The notes beneath the pieces are model-generated. The model searched no databases, had not been told where the DNA came from, and was given only the letters and a program-made list of their open reading frames with translations. Position numbers and translations under genes: made by a program. From Gammaproteobacteria bacterium (lineage in GTDB: Bacteria; Pseudomonadota; Gammaproteobacteria; Acidithiobacillales; Acidithiobacillaceae): DNA of 18,444 nt. This document shows positions 1 to 7,066 of this stretch, in pieces; within the stretch, counting starts at the first letter, position 1; each line of letters begins with the position of its first letter. The DNA lies in assembly GCA_023381645.1 (NCBI GenBank), contig JAMCRJ010000006.1, positions 1 to 18,444 of the forward strand. Direction: 5' to 3'.

Positions 1-422
1 GCTGTGAAATCCCCGAAGATCTGCTGTACAACGTCGAGAATAACGTGTGGCTGCGCAAGGAAGACGATGGCACTGTGACCATCGGCATGACCTCCTATGC
101 CTGTGCGTTGGCTGGACAGATCGTTTCCTATACACCCAAGGGCGCTGGCAAGGAGATCAAGAAGGACAAGTCCGCAGCAACGGTGGAGTCCGGCAAGTGG
201 GTTGGCCCGTTGAAGAGTCCCGTCAGCGGTACGGTGGTGTCGAGCAATGACGATGTGGCCAAGGAGCCGGGCCTCATCAACAAGGATCCCTATGGAAGCG
301 GCTGGATTGCCAAGCTGACGCCCGCTGATTTTGCAGGCGATGCCGGTGAACTGAAGACCGGCGCCGATGCTTTGGCGGCATTCGAAGCAAAGATGACGGC
401 TGATGGTTTTGGCGGCTGCTGA
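1..422 (+). CDS. lbpA: LbpA, GcvH-like lipoate-binding protein of the sHdr system (5' partial)
   Basis: The reading frame is open from base 3, so the gene starts upstream of the window; the in-frame GTG at 45 lies inside the conserved domain and is not the start. About 139 residues are visible. The lipoyl-domain hairpin carries the motif ESGKWVGP, and its lysine (codon 195-197) is the expected lipoylation site. Classical glycine-cleavage GcvH has ESVKA there; the ESGKW form is characteristic of LbpA proteins tied to sulfur-oxidising heterodisulfide-reductase-like (sHdr) complexes. By family knowledge it is a cytoplasmic lipoamide carrier of sulfur intermediates in sulfur oxidation, not part of glycine cleavage; no gcvT or gcvP is present. 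The downstream lipoate-assembly genes support this. It ends 84 bases before the preferred lipS1 start, with a hairpin between. A generic GcvH is the alternative, but less likely. Confidence 0.88.
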   Translation, partial: CEIPEDLLYNVENNVWLRKEDDGTVTIGMTSYACALAGQIVSYTPKGAGKEIKKDKSAATVESGKWVGPLKSPVSGTVVSSNDDVAKEPGLINKDPYGSGWIAKLTPADFAGDAGELKTGADALAAFEAKMTADGFGGC

Positions 423-449
423 TTGGTGCAATCCGTCATGATTCAGGAA

Positions 450-472
450 GACGGCCGCATTTCGCGGCCGTC
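450..472 (+). terminator. Hairpin between lbpA and lipS1 (attenuator or processing site)
   Basis: A perfect 9-bp GC-rich stem (GACGGCCGC pairing with GCGGCCGTC) closes a 5-base loop (ATTTC). The downstream tract CGGCTTTCTCTC is pyrimidine-rich but has no clean U-run. It could act as a leaky terminator or an RNA-stabilising hairpin that lets lbpA be made in excess of the assembly enzymes. The structure is seen in the sequence; the function is inferred. Confidence 0.6.
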
Positions 473-506
473 CGGCTTTCTCTCTGCATAAAGGATGGAA
501 ATTCAT

Positions 507-1628
507 ATGAACCCATGGTTGAACGCTGTTGCGCAAGTAGAGGCTTTGGAGGATCTGGTCCTCAATGCGGATCTGGTGGACTCTATGCGCGAACGGTGGT
601 CCGGTCTGTCCGGTAGTCAGGTGGGTCGTATCAATTTCTATACGCCTTCTTTCAAGCACCATGAAACGTCCGAAGTTTCCGCCTGCGGGAAGAATGCTTT
701 TCCGGCCATATCCATCACCGGTGGTGATTGCAAGTTGCAGTGTGACCACTGTAAGGCGAAGATTCTGGAGCCGATGATTCCGGTGCGCACGCCGGAAGAA
801 CTGGATCGTCTGGTGGACCGGATCGTCCTGGATGGGGGCCGTGGGCTGCTGCTTTCAGGAGGTTCGGACCATCAGAACGTGGTCCACTATGAACCCTATT
901 TCCCGACGGTGCGCAAGATCAAGGATCGCTATCCGAATTTACAGATCGCCATGCATACGGGTATCGCCACCCCGGAGTTCGCGCGTGGGATGGAGGATGC
1001 GGGTGTCGATGTGGCCATGATGGATGTGATCGGTGCCCAGGACACCATCAACCAGGTCTACCATTTGCGCCGTTCGGTGGATGATTTTGAGGCGGCGCTG
1101 GAGGCATTGGTGGCCACCAGGATGAAAGTGGTGCCGCATATCGTCATCGGGCTGCATTACGGTGAATTGCTCGGTGAGTGGAACGCTCTTGAAATTATCC
1201 AGCGGCATCTGCCCAGTGCCCTGGTGCTGGTGGTGATCATGCCGCAGTATGCCGCTTCGAGCCGGCCTTTCGCGACGCCAGCGGCGGATGAAATTGGTAA
1301 ATTCTTTATGGATGCGCGGGCTGCGCTGCCGGAAACACCGGTATTGCTGGGCTGCGCACGGCCTTCCGGGGTGCATCGTTCCATCACCGATACCTATGCG
1401 GTCATGGCGGGACTGAACGGGGTGGCCTTCCCCTCTGATGGCATGCTGGCCCTCGCCAAGCACCTGGAACGGGATGTCTTTGTGACACCGTCCTGCTGCT
1501 CCATGATTGTCGGTGAAGAAGTCCTGGCGCTCGGTGACGAGACGACCACTGTGCCTCTGGATTATGTCCCCGCCGCGCCGAAACGTCGCCCACAACTGCG
1601 GGATATCCCGATTGTGTTTACGGCCTGA
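507..1628 (+). CDS. lipS1: LipS1, radical SAM lipoyl synthase component
   Basis: A radical S-adenosylmethionine protein of 373 residues. The cluster-binding motif CKLQCDHC (C75, C79, C82) gives the CX3CX2C pattern for the 4Fe-4S cluster, followed by a TIM-barrel-like region with SGGSD. Further conserved-looking cysteines occur at about 60, 283 (GCARPSG) and 330-331 (TPSCCS), which could ligate an auxiliary cluster. Family knowledge: LipS1 and LipS2 act together as a lipoyl synthase that inserts two sulfurs into protein-bound octanoate, replacing LipA. I chose the ATG at 507 because AAGGATGG (491-498) sits 8 bases before it; the in-frame ATG at 495 falls inside that ribosome-binding sequence. 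It lies between lbpA and the ligase gene, as in sHdr-lipoate clusters. The LipS1 rather than LipS2 assignment rests mainly on gene order. Confidence 0.85.
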   Translation: MNPWLNAVAQVEALEDLVLNADLVDSMRERWSGLSGSQVGRINFYTPSFKHHETSEVSACGKNAFPAISITGGDCKLQCDHCKAKILEPMIPVRTPEELDRLVDRIVLDGGRGLLLSGGSDHQNVVHYEPYFPTVRKIKDRYPNLQIAMHTGIATPEFARGMEDAGVDVAMMDVIGAQDTINQVYHLRRSVDDFEAALEALVATRMKVVPHIVIGLHYGELLGEWNALEIIQRHLPSALVLVVIMPQYAASSRPFATPAADEIGKFFMDARAALPETPVLLGCARPSGVHRSITDTYAVMAGLNGVAFPSDGMLALAKHLERDVFVTPSCCSMIVGEEVLALGDETTTVPLDYVPAAPKRRPQLRDIPIVFTA

Positions 1629-1676
1629 GACTGCATTGTTTCTTCTGGGACTCACGTTCGTCCGGTTGCCTACGTT

Positions 1677-2747
1677 ATGACAACGTATAACGCCAAGGAC
1701 TGGCTCGTGGTCGATACGGGCGTGCGCCCGGCCGACGAAAATATGGCCTTGGACAAGACGTTGCTCCTGGCAATGTCCGAAGGACAGATTCCCAGCATTT
1801 TCCGTTTCCTGCGCTTTGAGGAATCCGCGCTGGTCGGTTATCACCAATCACCGGAGCAGGAACTCAACCTGGAGTTCTGTCGTGAGCAGGGGATCGCCGT
1901 GCAGCGTCGTCTTACCGGCGGCGGCGCACTGATTTTTGATCCCACCCAGATAGGCTGGGAACTGGTTTGTCGGCGGGACGCGCTACCCCAGGGCGATATG
2001 GCCTCGCTGTCGCAGAGAATCTGTGAAGCGGCGGCGGCTGGCTTATCGCTTCTTGGGGTGAGCGCACGGTTTCGCCCGCGCAACGACATCGAGGTGGAAG
2101 GGCGGAAAATTTCGGGTACCGGCGGGATTATGGATGGCAATGTGCTGCTCTTTCAGGGGACGGTGCTGGTCGATCTGGATATTCCGCGGATGTTGCGCGT
2201 ACTGCGGGTGCCGCTGGAGAAACTGAATGCCCATGCCATCTCTTCGGTGGCGGAACGGGTGACCAGCTTGAAGGCCTTGTTGGGTAAAGCGCCGGAGTTG
2301 ACGGCGGTACAGAAGGCCTTACTGGATGGTTTCCGCGCGCATTTGGGGCTGTCTTTCGTCCGGGGCGACCTGCCGGATGCCGTGGCCGCGCTGTTGCCGG
2401 AGGCATTGGCGGAGGTGCGTGACGCGGACTGGCTTGGCATCAACCGCCGCGCGCGCGACGATATGCCGCTGCGTAAAGCGACCTTGCGCGCCCCCGGTGG
2501 CACGCTGCAAGCAGAAATGCTCTGGGATAGTTATGGGAACCGAGTGCGGCAGGTTCACTTCAGCGGTGATTATTTTGTCCAGCCCCGGCGCGCTATCGTC
2601 GATCTGGAGGCGGCGCTGCGTAATGTCCATCTGAACGACGTGGACGGTGTTATCGAGGGATTGTTCGAGAAGCAGGCTGTCGATGGCTTCGGCTTACAGC
2701 CGGAGCATTTCGCGACGGTATTGCGGATGGCGGCAAAAGACGCGTGA
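1677..2747 (+). CDS. sLpl(AB), lipoate/octanoate:protein ligase with fused accessory domain
   Basis: A lipoate-protein ligase of 356 residues with the LplA catalytic domain (about 1-250) and a C-terminal LplB-like accessory domain (about 265-350) on one chain, which is the sLpl(AB) architecture. Visible motifs are RRLTGGG (77-83), the lipoyl/adenylate-binding loop, and GRKISGTGG with the predicted catalytic lysine K144. Family knowledge: it activates lipoate or octanoate with ATP and transfers it to the carrier lysine of LbpA; loaded octanoate is then the substrate for LipS1/LipS2. The ATG at 1677 has no clear ribosome-binding sequence, so translation may be modest. The gene lies 48 bases after lipS1, and its stop overlaps the lipT start by 4 bases (GTGA), indicating translational coupling. 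Confidence 0.9.
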   Translation: MTTYNAKDWLVVDTGVRPADENMALDKTLLLAMSEGQIPSIFRFLRFEESALVGYHQSPEQELNLEFCREQGIAVQRRLTGGGALIFDPTQIGWELVCRRDALPQGDMASLSQRICEAAAAGLSLLGVSARFRPRNDIEVEGRKISGTGGIMDGNVLLFQGTVLVDLDIPRMLRVLRVPLEKLNAHAISSVAERVTSLKALLGKAPELTAVQKALLDGFRAHLGLSFVRGDLPDAVAALLPEALAEVRDADWLGINRRARDDMPLRKATLRAPGGTLQAEMLWDSYGNRVRQVHFSGDYFVQPRRAIVDLEAALRNVHLNDVDGVIEGLFEKQAVDGFGLQPEHFATVLRMAAKDA

Positions 2748-3805
2748 ACCCTTTAGCCATGGATGTACTGGTGATTGGCGCCGGTCCGGCCGGCGCGGCG
2801 GCAGCGCGTGCCGCTGCGGGCAAAGGCCTTGCGGTGATCTGTGTGGATCGCCGCGCCGAGGTCGGGGTCCCGGTGCAATGCGCCGAGTTTGTCCCCATGC
2901 CGCTCTTGCGTACGGTGCATGAAACGGATTCGCGGGTGCAGGACGTGGCAGGGATGTTGACGGTGCTGCCCTCCGGGTTGCAGCATCACAGCGTTTTCCC
3001 TGGCATCATGATTGACCGGGCACGTTTCGACCAGGGACTGGCAAAGCTGGCGCAGGCAGCCGGTGCTCAGCTTGAAACGCGTTGCCAATTCCTCGCCTGG
3101 GATGGCGAAGTGGCCCGCCTGCGGCGCGGCACCGGAGAAGCATTCACCGTGCGCCCCCGCCTGCTGATCGGCGCCGACGGGCCACACAGTCTGGTGGCGG
3201 AGGCCGTGGGGTTGCCGCATCAAGAGGTCGTTTATACCCGTCAATATACGGTGCCATTGCTGCGTCCCTATGCGGATACGGATATTTTTCTTTCGGATGC
3301 TTTTCCGGGAGGCTATGGCTGGTTGTTTCCCCGTGGGCCGGTGGCCAATCTCGGCTTGGGTGCGGATCGGCATTTTGAGAACAACCTTAAATTGCCGCTG
3401 GAGCAGTTGCATCGGCAGATGGTGGCGCGTGGCATCATCGGCGAAGCCGTCCTCGGGCGTACCGGTGGCGCGATTCCCGTGGGTGGCATTCGACCGATGG
3501 TGCATGGCAACGTGGTGCTTATCGGGGACGCTGCGGGGCTTACCCATCCCATCACGGGGGCGGGTATCCCCGCTGCGGTGATCAGTGGTGAAGGCGCAGG
3601 ATTGGCCGCTGCTGGTTATCTGGCGGGCGACGGGGACGCGTTGGAGAGCTACGCAGAAGATATGCAGGATCAGTTTGGTCCGGCCTTGGCGCGGGCCGTG
3701 CAGCGAAGAAAATCTTTGGAAGCCGTGTGGCGACAGCCTGCGGCCCAGGAAGACAGGGTGATGCGATCCGGCTGGATCGCCTTTGATGAATACTACGCCG
3801 CCTGA
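2744..3805 (+). CDS. lipT: LipT, FAD-dependent oxidoreductase of the geranylgeranyl-reductase type
   Basis: A flavoprotein of 353 residues. An N-terminal Rossmann dinucleotide fold shows GAGPAG (12-17) after a hydrophobic strand and an acidic-basic strand end (VDRR). A mid-protein GADGPHS stretch (about 143-149) and a C-terminal GDAAG (261-265) complete the usual FAD-binding set of the geranylgeranyl-reductase-like family. The length fits. No transmembrane segment is evident. In sHdr-lipoate clusters this gene is called lipT and is proposed to deliver electrons for the radical SAM lipoyl synthases; that role is less firmly established than those of its neighbours. The GTG at 2744 overlaps the ligase stop; an in-frame ATG at 2759 is an alternative that would keep the Rossmann motif. 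Confidence 0.82.
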   Translation: MNPLAMDVLVIGAGPAGAAAARAAAGKGLAVICVDRRAEVGVPVQCAEFVPMPLLRTVHETDSRVQDVAGMLTVLPSGLQHHSVFPGIMIDRARFDQGLAKLAQAAGAQLETRCQFLAWDGEVARLRRGTGEAFTVRPRLLIGADGPHSLVAEAVGLPHQEVVYTRQYTVPLLRPYADTDIFLSDAFPGGYGWLFPRGPVANLGLGADRHFENNLKLPLEQLHRQMVARGIIGEAVLGRTGGAIPVGGIRPMVHGNVVLIGDAAGLTHPITGAGIPAAVISGEGAGLAAAGYLAGDGDALESYAEDMQDQFGPALARAVQRRKSLEAVWRQPAAQEDRVMRSGWIAFDEYYAA

Positions 3806-3829
3806 GGCGGAATGACAGGAGGAACTTCC

Positions 3830-4966
3830 ATGAGTGCGGTAGCCCAAGAAAATTCTCAGCCCTTGAACTTTTATCGCCCGGATTATTTCGTCAAAACGCC
3901 AACGATGCGGTCACCTGAATATGTGCAGCTCAGCACCGCGGCGGCGATTACGCTGGGTCTGGTGCCTGGGGTGATGCACCGCACCTCCTGTACGAATTGT
4001 CTGAATCTGCTGATGACCTACCCGGAAGGCTGTCGTGCCAACTGCACCTACTGCGGTCTGGCCCGGCATCGGGAAGAGAGCCGCGATTACGCCGACCGCA
4101 ACTTCATCCGGGTGGACTGGCCGACGGTGCGCGTGGATGAAATGCTCGAACGTATCGCCAAGAACAGCGACAAGGGTCAGTTCCAGCGTATGTGCATCAG
4201 TATGATCACCCACCCCGATTCAGACCATGATACCCAAGTCATGCTGAAGCGCTGGATGGAGGTGGCGCCCCATATCCCCGCTTCCATTCTCTCCAACCCG
4301 ACCACCATGGACAAGCAGGATCTCATCGACCTCAAGGCGATGGGCGCGGATATCTTTACCGTCGCCCTGGATGCGGTGACGCCGGAAATCTTCGAGCGTA
4401 CCCGTGGCAAGACGGTGCAGAGCCCCCATTCCTGGGACAAGTACTGGCAGACCATCGAATGGGCGGCAGAGATTTATGGCCCCGAAAAATTCGGTGCGCA
4501 TCTGATCTGCGGCATGGGCGAGACCGAGCAGGAAATCCTCGCCGTTTGTCAGAAGATGAAAGACATGGGTGGCCATAACCACATGTTTGCCTTCTTCCCC
4601 GAGAAAGGCTCCATGATGGAGGATTGGGACGCCGTGCCCCAGGACCATTGGCGCCGGGTGCAGTTGGGCCGCTTCCTCATCGATTATGCGGGTGGCCGCT
4701 ATGAGGATATGGAGTTTGATCAGTATGGTCGCGTACTGAGTTTCGGTTATCCCCAGGCGGAGTTGGAAGATATCATCGACTCGGGTAAGCCCTTCCAGAC
4801 CTCCGGCTGCCCAGGGAAGGATGATGAAGAAGTCAGCGCCTGTAATCGGCCTTATGGGGATTCCTCGCCTTCGGACATCCGCTCCTTCCCCTTTGCGTTG
4901 AACAGGGAAGATGTGGAAATCGTGCGTCGCCAGATGCGGTTGCAGGACTTGCGGTTTCCCGGATAA
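3830..4966 (+). CDS. lipS2: LipS2, radical SAM lipoyl synthase component
   Basis: A radical SAM protein of 378 residues. The motif CRANCTYC (C68, C72, C75) gives CX3CX2C. Two cysteines lie just before it (TSCTNC, C54 and C57), and two more near the C-terminus (SGCPG, C327, and ACNRPYGDS, C338). These four extra cysteines are good candidates for a second iron-sulfur cluster that donates sulfur, by analogy with the auxiliary cluster of LipA; this is inference. With LipS1 it should form the two-protein lipoyl synthase. The ATG at 3830 is preferred because AGGAGG (3817-3822) precedes it by 7 bases; the in-frame ATG at 3812 overlaps that sequence. It starts 24 bases after lipT and is the last gene of the operon, followed at once by a strong terminator. 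Confidence 0.88.
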   Translation: MSAVAQENSQPLNFYRPDYFVKTPTMRSPEYVQLSTAAAITLGLVPGVMHRTSCTNCLNLLMTYPEGCRANCTYCGLARHREESRDYADRNFIRVDWPTVRVDEMLERIAKNSDKGQFQRMCISMITHPDSDHDTQVMLKRWMEVAPHIPASILSNPTTMDKQDLIDLKAMGADIFTVALDAVTPEIFERTRGKTVQSPHSWDKYWQTIEWAAEIYGPEKFGAHLICGMGETEQEILAVCQKMKDMGGHNHMFAFFPEKGSMMEDWDAVPQDHWRRVQLGRFLIDYAGGRYEDMEFDQYGRVLSFGYPQAELEDIIDSGKPFQTSGCPGKDDEEVSACNRPYGDSSPSDIRSFPFALNREDVEIVRRQMRLQDLRFPG

Positions 4967-4982
4967 AACGGGCGAGGTGCGG

Positions 4983-5007
4983 AAAAGGGGCCCCGGCCCC
5001 TTTTTTT
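4983..5007 (+). terminator. Intrinsic terminator of the lbpA-lip operon
   Basis: A perfect 10-bp stem (AAAAGGGGCC with GGCCCCTTTT, 2-base nominal loop) runs into seven T residues, beginning 16 bases after the lipS2 stop. This is a textbook rho-independent terminator on the + strand. Confidence 0.93.
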
Positions 5008-5178
5008 ATCAGTCACGCGACAGTAAATTCCAATAATATTTATTGTTGCTAATAAACCAATATTTTACGGCTTGATAAACCGATTAAAAAATTTACGGAT
5101 ACAATATCTTGCAACACTGTTTCCGTTCCGACACAATCAACGTGTCATCAGCGATACAAACAGGGGCGGAGAAATTAC
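5008..5178 (+). promoter_or_regulatory. AT-rich upstream region of the FadL-family gene
   Basis: This stretch is visibly AT-rich against GC-rich neighbours, so it probably holds the promoter of the outer-membrane protein gene. A perfect inverted repeat, CAATAA-TAT-TTATTG, lies at 5031-5045 and could be an operator. TACAAT at 5100-5105 resembles a -10 element and TTGATA at 5072-5077 a -35 element, but they are 22 bases apart, too far for one ordinary sigma-70 promoter, so I do not assign a start site. Confidence 0.45.
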
Positions 5179-6522
5179 ATGAAAAAATCACGGATCTTAG
5201 GGATTGCGGTCGGCGCGACGTTGGCGATGGGCCTGTCGGCCAGTGCGTTTGCTACAGATGGTTATCAGTTGATCGGTATCGGGCAGTATGCCGTGGGTAT
5301 GGCGGGCGCCGTTGTTGCGGCTCCGGATGATCCCTTGTCTGCGGCTATGAGCAACCCGGCCGGATTGGCATTGATGACGCCGCAGGCGGCATTCTCGGCG
5401 GAGATTTTCAACCCGGTCCGCAAGACGAATCTGGGTTTTGGCGAGATCGGCAGCCATAGCAATGTCTACGGTGTTCCGGCCATCGGCTGGGTGGCCCCGG
5501 CCTTTGCCAAGAACTGGGTATTCGGTGGCGGCGTTTACGGCACTTCTGGTCTGGGTGTCAATTATCTGCAGAATTTGGGTCCCGCCGGTTACGCGCAGGC
5601 CTATAGCAGTATCACCTTCATGCAGATGGCGCCGTCCGTTGCGTGGAAGGCAAATGATCGTCTCTCCGTCGGCGCATCGTTGAATATTGCGGCGGAGCAG
5701 GGTTCTTTTCAGCAAACATTTTCCCAGAACGCCCCTGTTGTCGTAGGTGTTGGTCCGAATGGCCCCATAACGCAAATGATGCCGCAGCAGGGTGGACTCA
5801 ATCTGGCCACCCCGAGTTGGGCCTATGGCGTCGGCGCGACCTTGGGCGTGTTGTATAAGGTGAATCACATGGTGACATTGGGTGCGACCTATAAATCACC
5901 CATCCTGTTCACCCCCATGACCTGGCAAGCAGGTTTGCAGAACCAGGTGAGCCCGGCGACGGGTAATGGCGTGATCGGAGCACCTGGCCAGTATAGTGGG
6001 CACCTCAACTATCCTCAGCAGATCGCCCTGGGTCTCGCGATTCGTCCCATCCGGCAGTGGTTGGTCAGCATCGAGGGACAATGGATCAACTGGCACAATA
6101 CCATGAACAATTTCACCATTTTTGGACCATGGACGGCATATCAGGGTGGCGCAGCAGTGGGAGGATTGTCCTCCATTGCACTCCCCATGCACTGGAGCAA
6201 CCAGTGGGTGGCCAACTTCGGTACCCAGTATGACGTGAACAACTGGTTGCAGGTACGTGCCGGTTATACCTGGGGTTCCAATCCCATCAGCAACAACACC
6301 ATCGCCTCCAATCTGATCTTCCCGGCCATCGTGCAGAATGCCATCACCTTTGGCGCCACGCAAAAGCTGGGCATGGGCTGGAAGCTGACGGAAGCCTACA
6401 TGCACGAGTTCTCCAATACCAATACGGGTCCGGCCGGTTCTTCCCCCTTCGGTGGTCCTATGCCTGCCAGTGCCACCATGTACGAAAACTCCTACGGTAT
6501 TCAGGTCGGTTACGACTTCTGA
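5179..6522 (+). CDS. FadL/OMPP1-family outer-membrane channel for hydrophobic compounds
   Basis: A protein of 447 residues with a clear signal peptide: a lysine-rich start (MKKSR), a hydrophobic core, and an Ala-X-Ala cleavage site after SASAFA (about residue 25). The mature start, with TDGYQLIGIG, YAVGMAGA and the SNPAGLAL stretch, is typical of FadL-type barrels, whose N-terminus plugs the pore. The remainder is rich in alternating aromatic and small residues, and it ends in YDF, a terminal aromatic suited to outer-membrane assembly. Family knowledge: FadL proteins move fatty acids, aromatics or other hydrophobic molecules across the outer membrane. The substrate is not readable here; location beside sulfur-oxidation genes allows elemental sulfur as a guess. 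The purine-rich GGGGCGGAGAAA about 6 bases before the ATG is the likely ribosome-binding site. It is a single-gene unit with its own terminator. Confidence 0.85.
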   Translation: MKKSRILGIAVGATLAMGLSASAFATDGYQLIGIGQYAVGMAGAVVAAPDDPLSAAMSNPAGLALMTPQAAFSAEIFNPVRKTNLGFGEIGSHSNVYGVPAIGWVAPAFAKNWVFGGGVYGTSGLGVNYLQNLGPAGYAQAYSSITFMQMAPSVAWKANDRLSVGASLNIAAEQGSFQQTFSQNAPVVVGVGPNGPITQMMPQQGGLNLATPSWAYGVGATLGVLYKVNHMVTLGATYKSPILFTPMTWQAGLQNQVSPATGNGVIGAPGQYSGHLNYPQQIALGLAIRPIRQWLVSIEGQWINWHNTMNNFTIFGPWTAYQGGAAVGGLSSIALPMHWSNQWVANFGTQYDVNNWLQVRAGYTWGSNPISNNTIASNLIFPAIVQNAITFGATQKLGMGWKLTEAYMHEFSNTNTGPAGSSPFGGPMPASATMYENSYGIQVGYDF

Positions 6523-6552
6523 TATATCTGATACATCCCTCCTCGGGTTATG

Positions 6553-6581
6553 AGGGAGACGGGCGACCGTCTCCCTTTTTT
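6553..6581 (+). terminator. Intrinsic terminator after the FadL-family gene
   Basis: A 10-bp stem (AGGGAGACGG with CCGTCTCCCT) closes a GCGA tetraloop and is followed by a run of T to 6581. It lies 30 bases after the stop codon. The remaining 67 bases to the next gene hold no structure I can name; they presumably contain its promoter. Confidence 0.92.
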
Positions 6582-6648
6582 GTGGGCGCCTTGCATGGGG
6601 ATGAGGTTTTGGGGGAATATATAGCCGACCATATTGCTAGGGATTGTC

Positions 6649-7062
6649 ATGAAGTCGATACCGATTACCGATGTGAGCAGTCTGAAAAATGAGCTGAAGA
6701 AGTACAAGATGGGGAAGAAGCTGGAGATCCCCCGTTTCAATCAACTGGCGCGGATGGCTTATCTGGGGCGGCTGGTGATGACGCCGCTGGACCCGGAGGA
6801 TCCCTCCTGCAAGTCTTTTCTGGTGCATATCCAGGAGCCGCAGGGATTGGCGGCACATTTTATTGATCTGGATGAAGACTTGCAGGACGGCATCCTGATT
6901 CTCGACAGCGAGCAGTCCATGGCCATGGCTGGGATCATGCAGGCGGGCGTGGAAGAGCGGGCGCGCTGGCACCAGGCCCTCAATGAGCGCGACTTCTATT
7001 TCTCATCCTTTTATCGGCCGAAAGATCAGGAAGCGCAGGGCGAAATTTCACAGAACGGATAG
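6649..7062 (+). CDS. Unrecognised 137-residue protein upstream of a lipoate-ligase paralogue
   Basis: I do not recognise this protein. It has a lysine-rich N-terminal helix (about 10-24), a mixed middle portion with single Cys53 (PSCKSF), an acidic stretch (DLDEDLQD, about 74-81) and a polar C-terminal tail; there is no signal peptide or membrane segment, so it should be cytosolic. I chose the ATG at 6649 because TAGGGAT (6638-6644) precedes it at a usable distance, in preference to the in-frame TTG at 6634. The next gene starts 4 bases after its stop, and the ribosome-binding sequence of that gene lies across the stop, so the two are probably co-translated. Association with a ligase-fold protein suggests a role near lipoate chemistry, but that is only context. 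Confidence 0.75.
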   Translation: MKSIPITDVSSLKNELKKYKMGKKLEIPRFNQLARMAYLGRLVMTPLDPEDPSCKSFLVHIQEPQGLAAHFIDLDEDLQDGILILDSEQSMAMAGIMQAGVEERARWHQALNERDFYFSSFYRPKDQEAQGEISQNG

Positions 7063-7066
7063 GTAA

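Noticed and set aside
3..422. Glycine-cleavage H protein
   Set aside because: The lipoyl motif is ESGKWVGP rather than the GcvH form, and the neighbours are sHdr-type lipoate genes rather than gcvT or gcvP.
495..506. Upstream ATG as the lipS1 start
   Set aside because: It lies within the likely ribosome-binding sequence AAGGATGG, which is well placed for the ATG at 507.
939..1847. Minus-strand frame of 302 codons across lipS1 and the ligase gene
   Set aside because: Overlaps two real genes and reads as a low-complexity shadow with no family features.
2753..3847. Minus-strand frame of 364 codons opposite lipT
   Set aside because: No motif, no ribosome-binding sequence that I trust, and complete overlap with a well-supported flavoprotein gene.
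5072..5105. Sigma-70 promoter made of TTGATA and TACAAT
   Set aside because: The spacer is 22 bases, too long for a normal sigma-70 promoter, so only the region is reported as regulatory.
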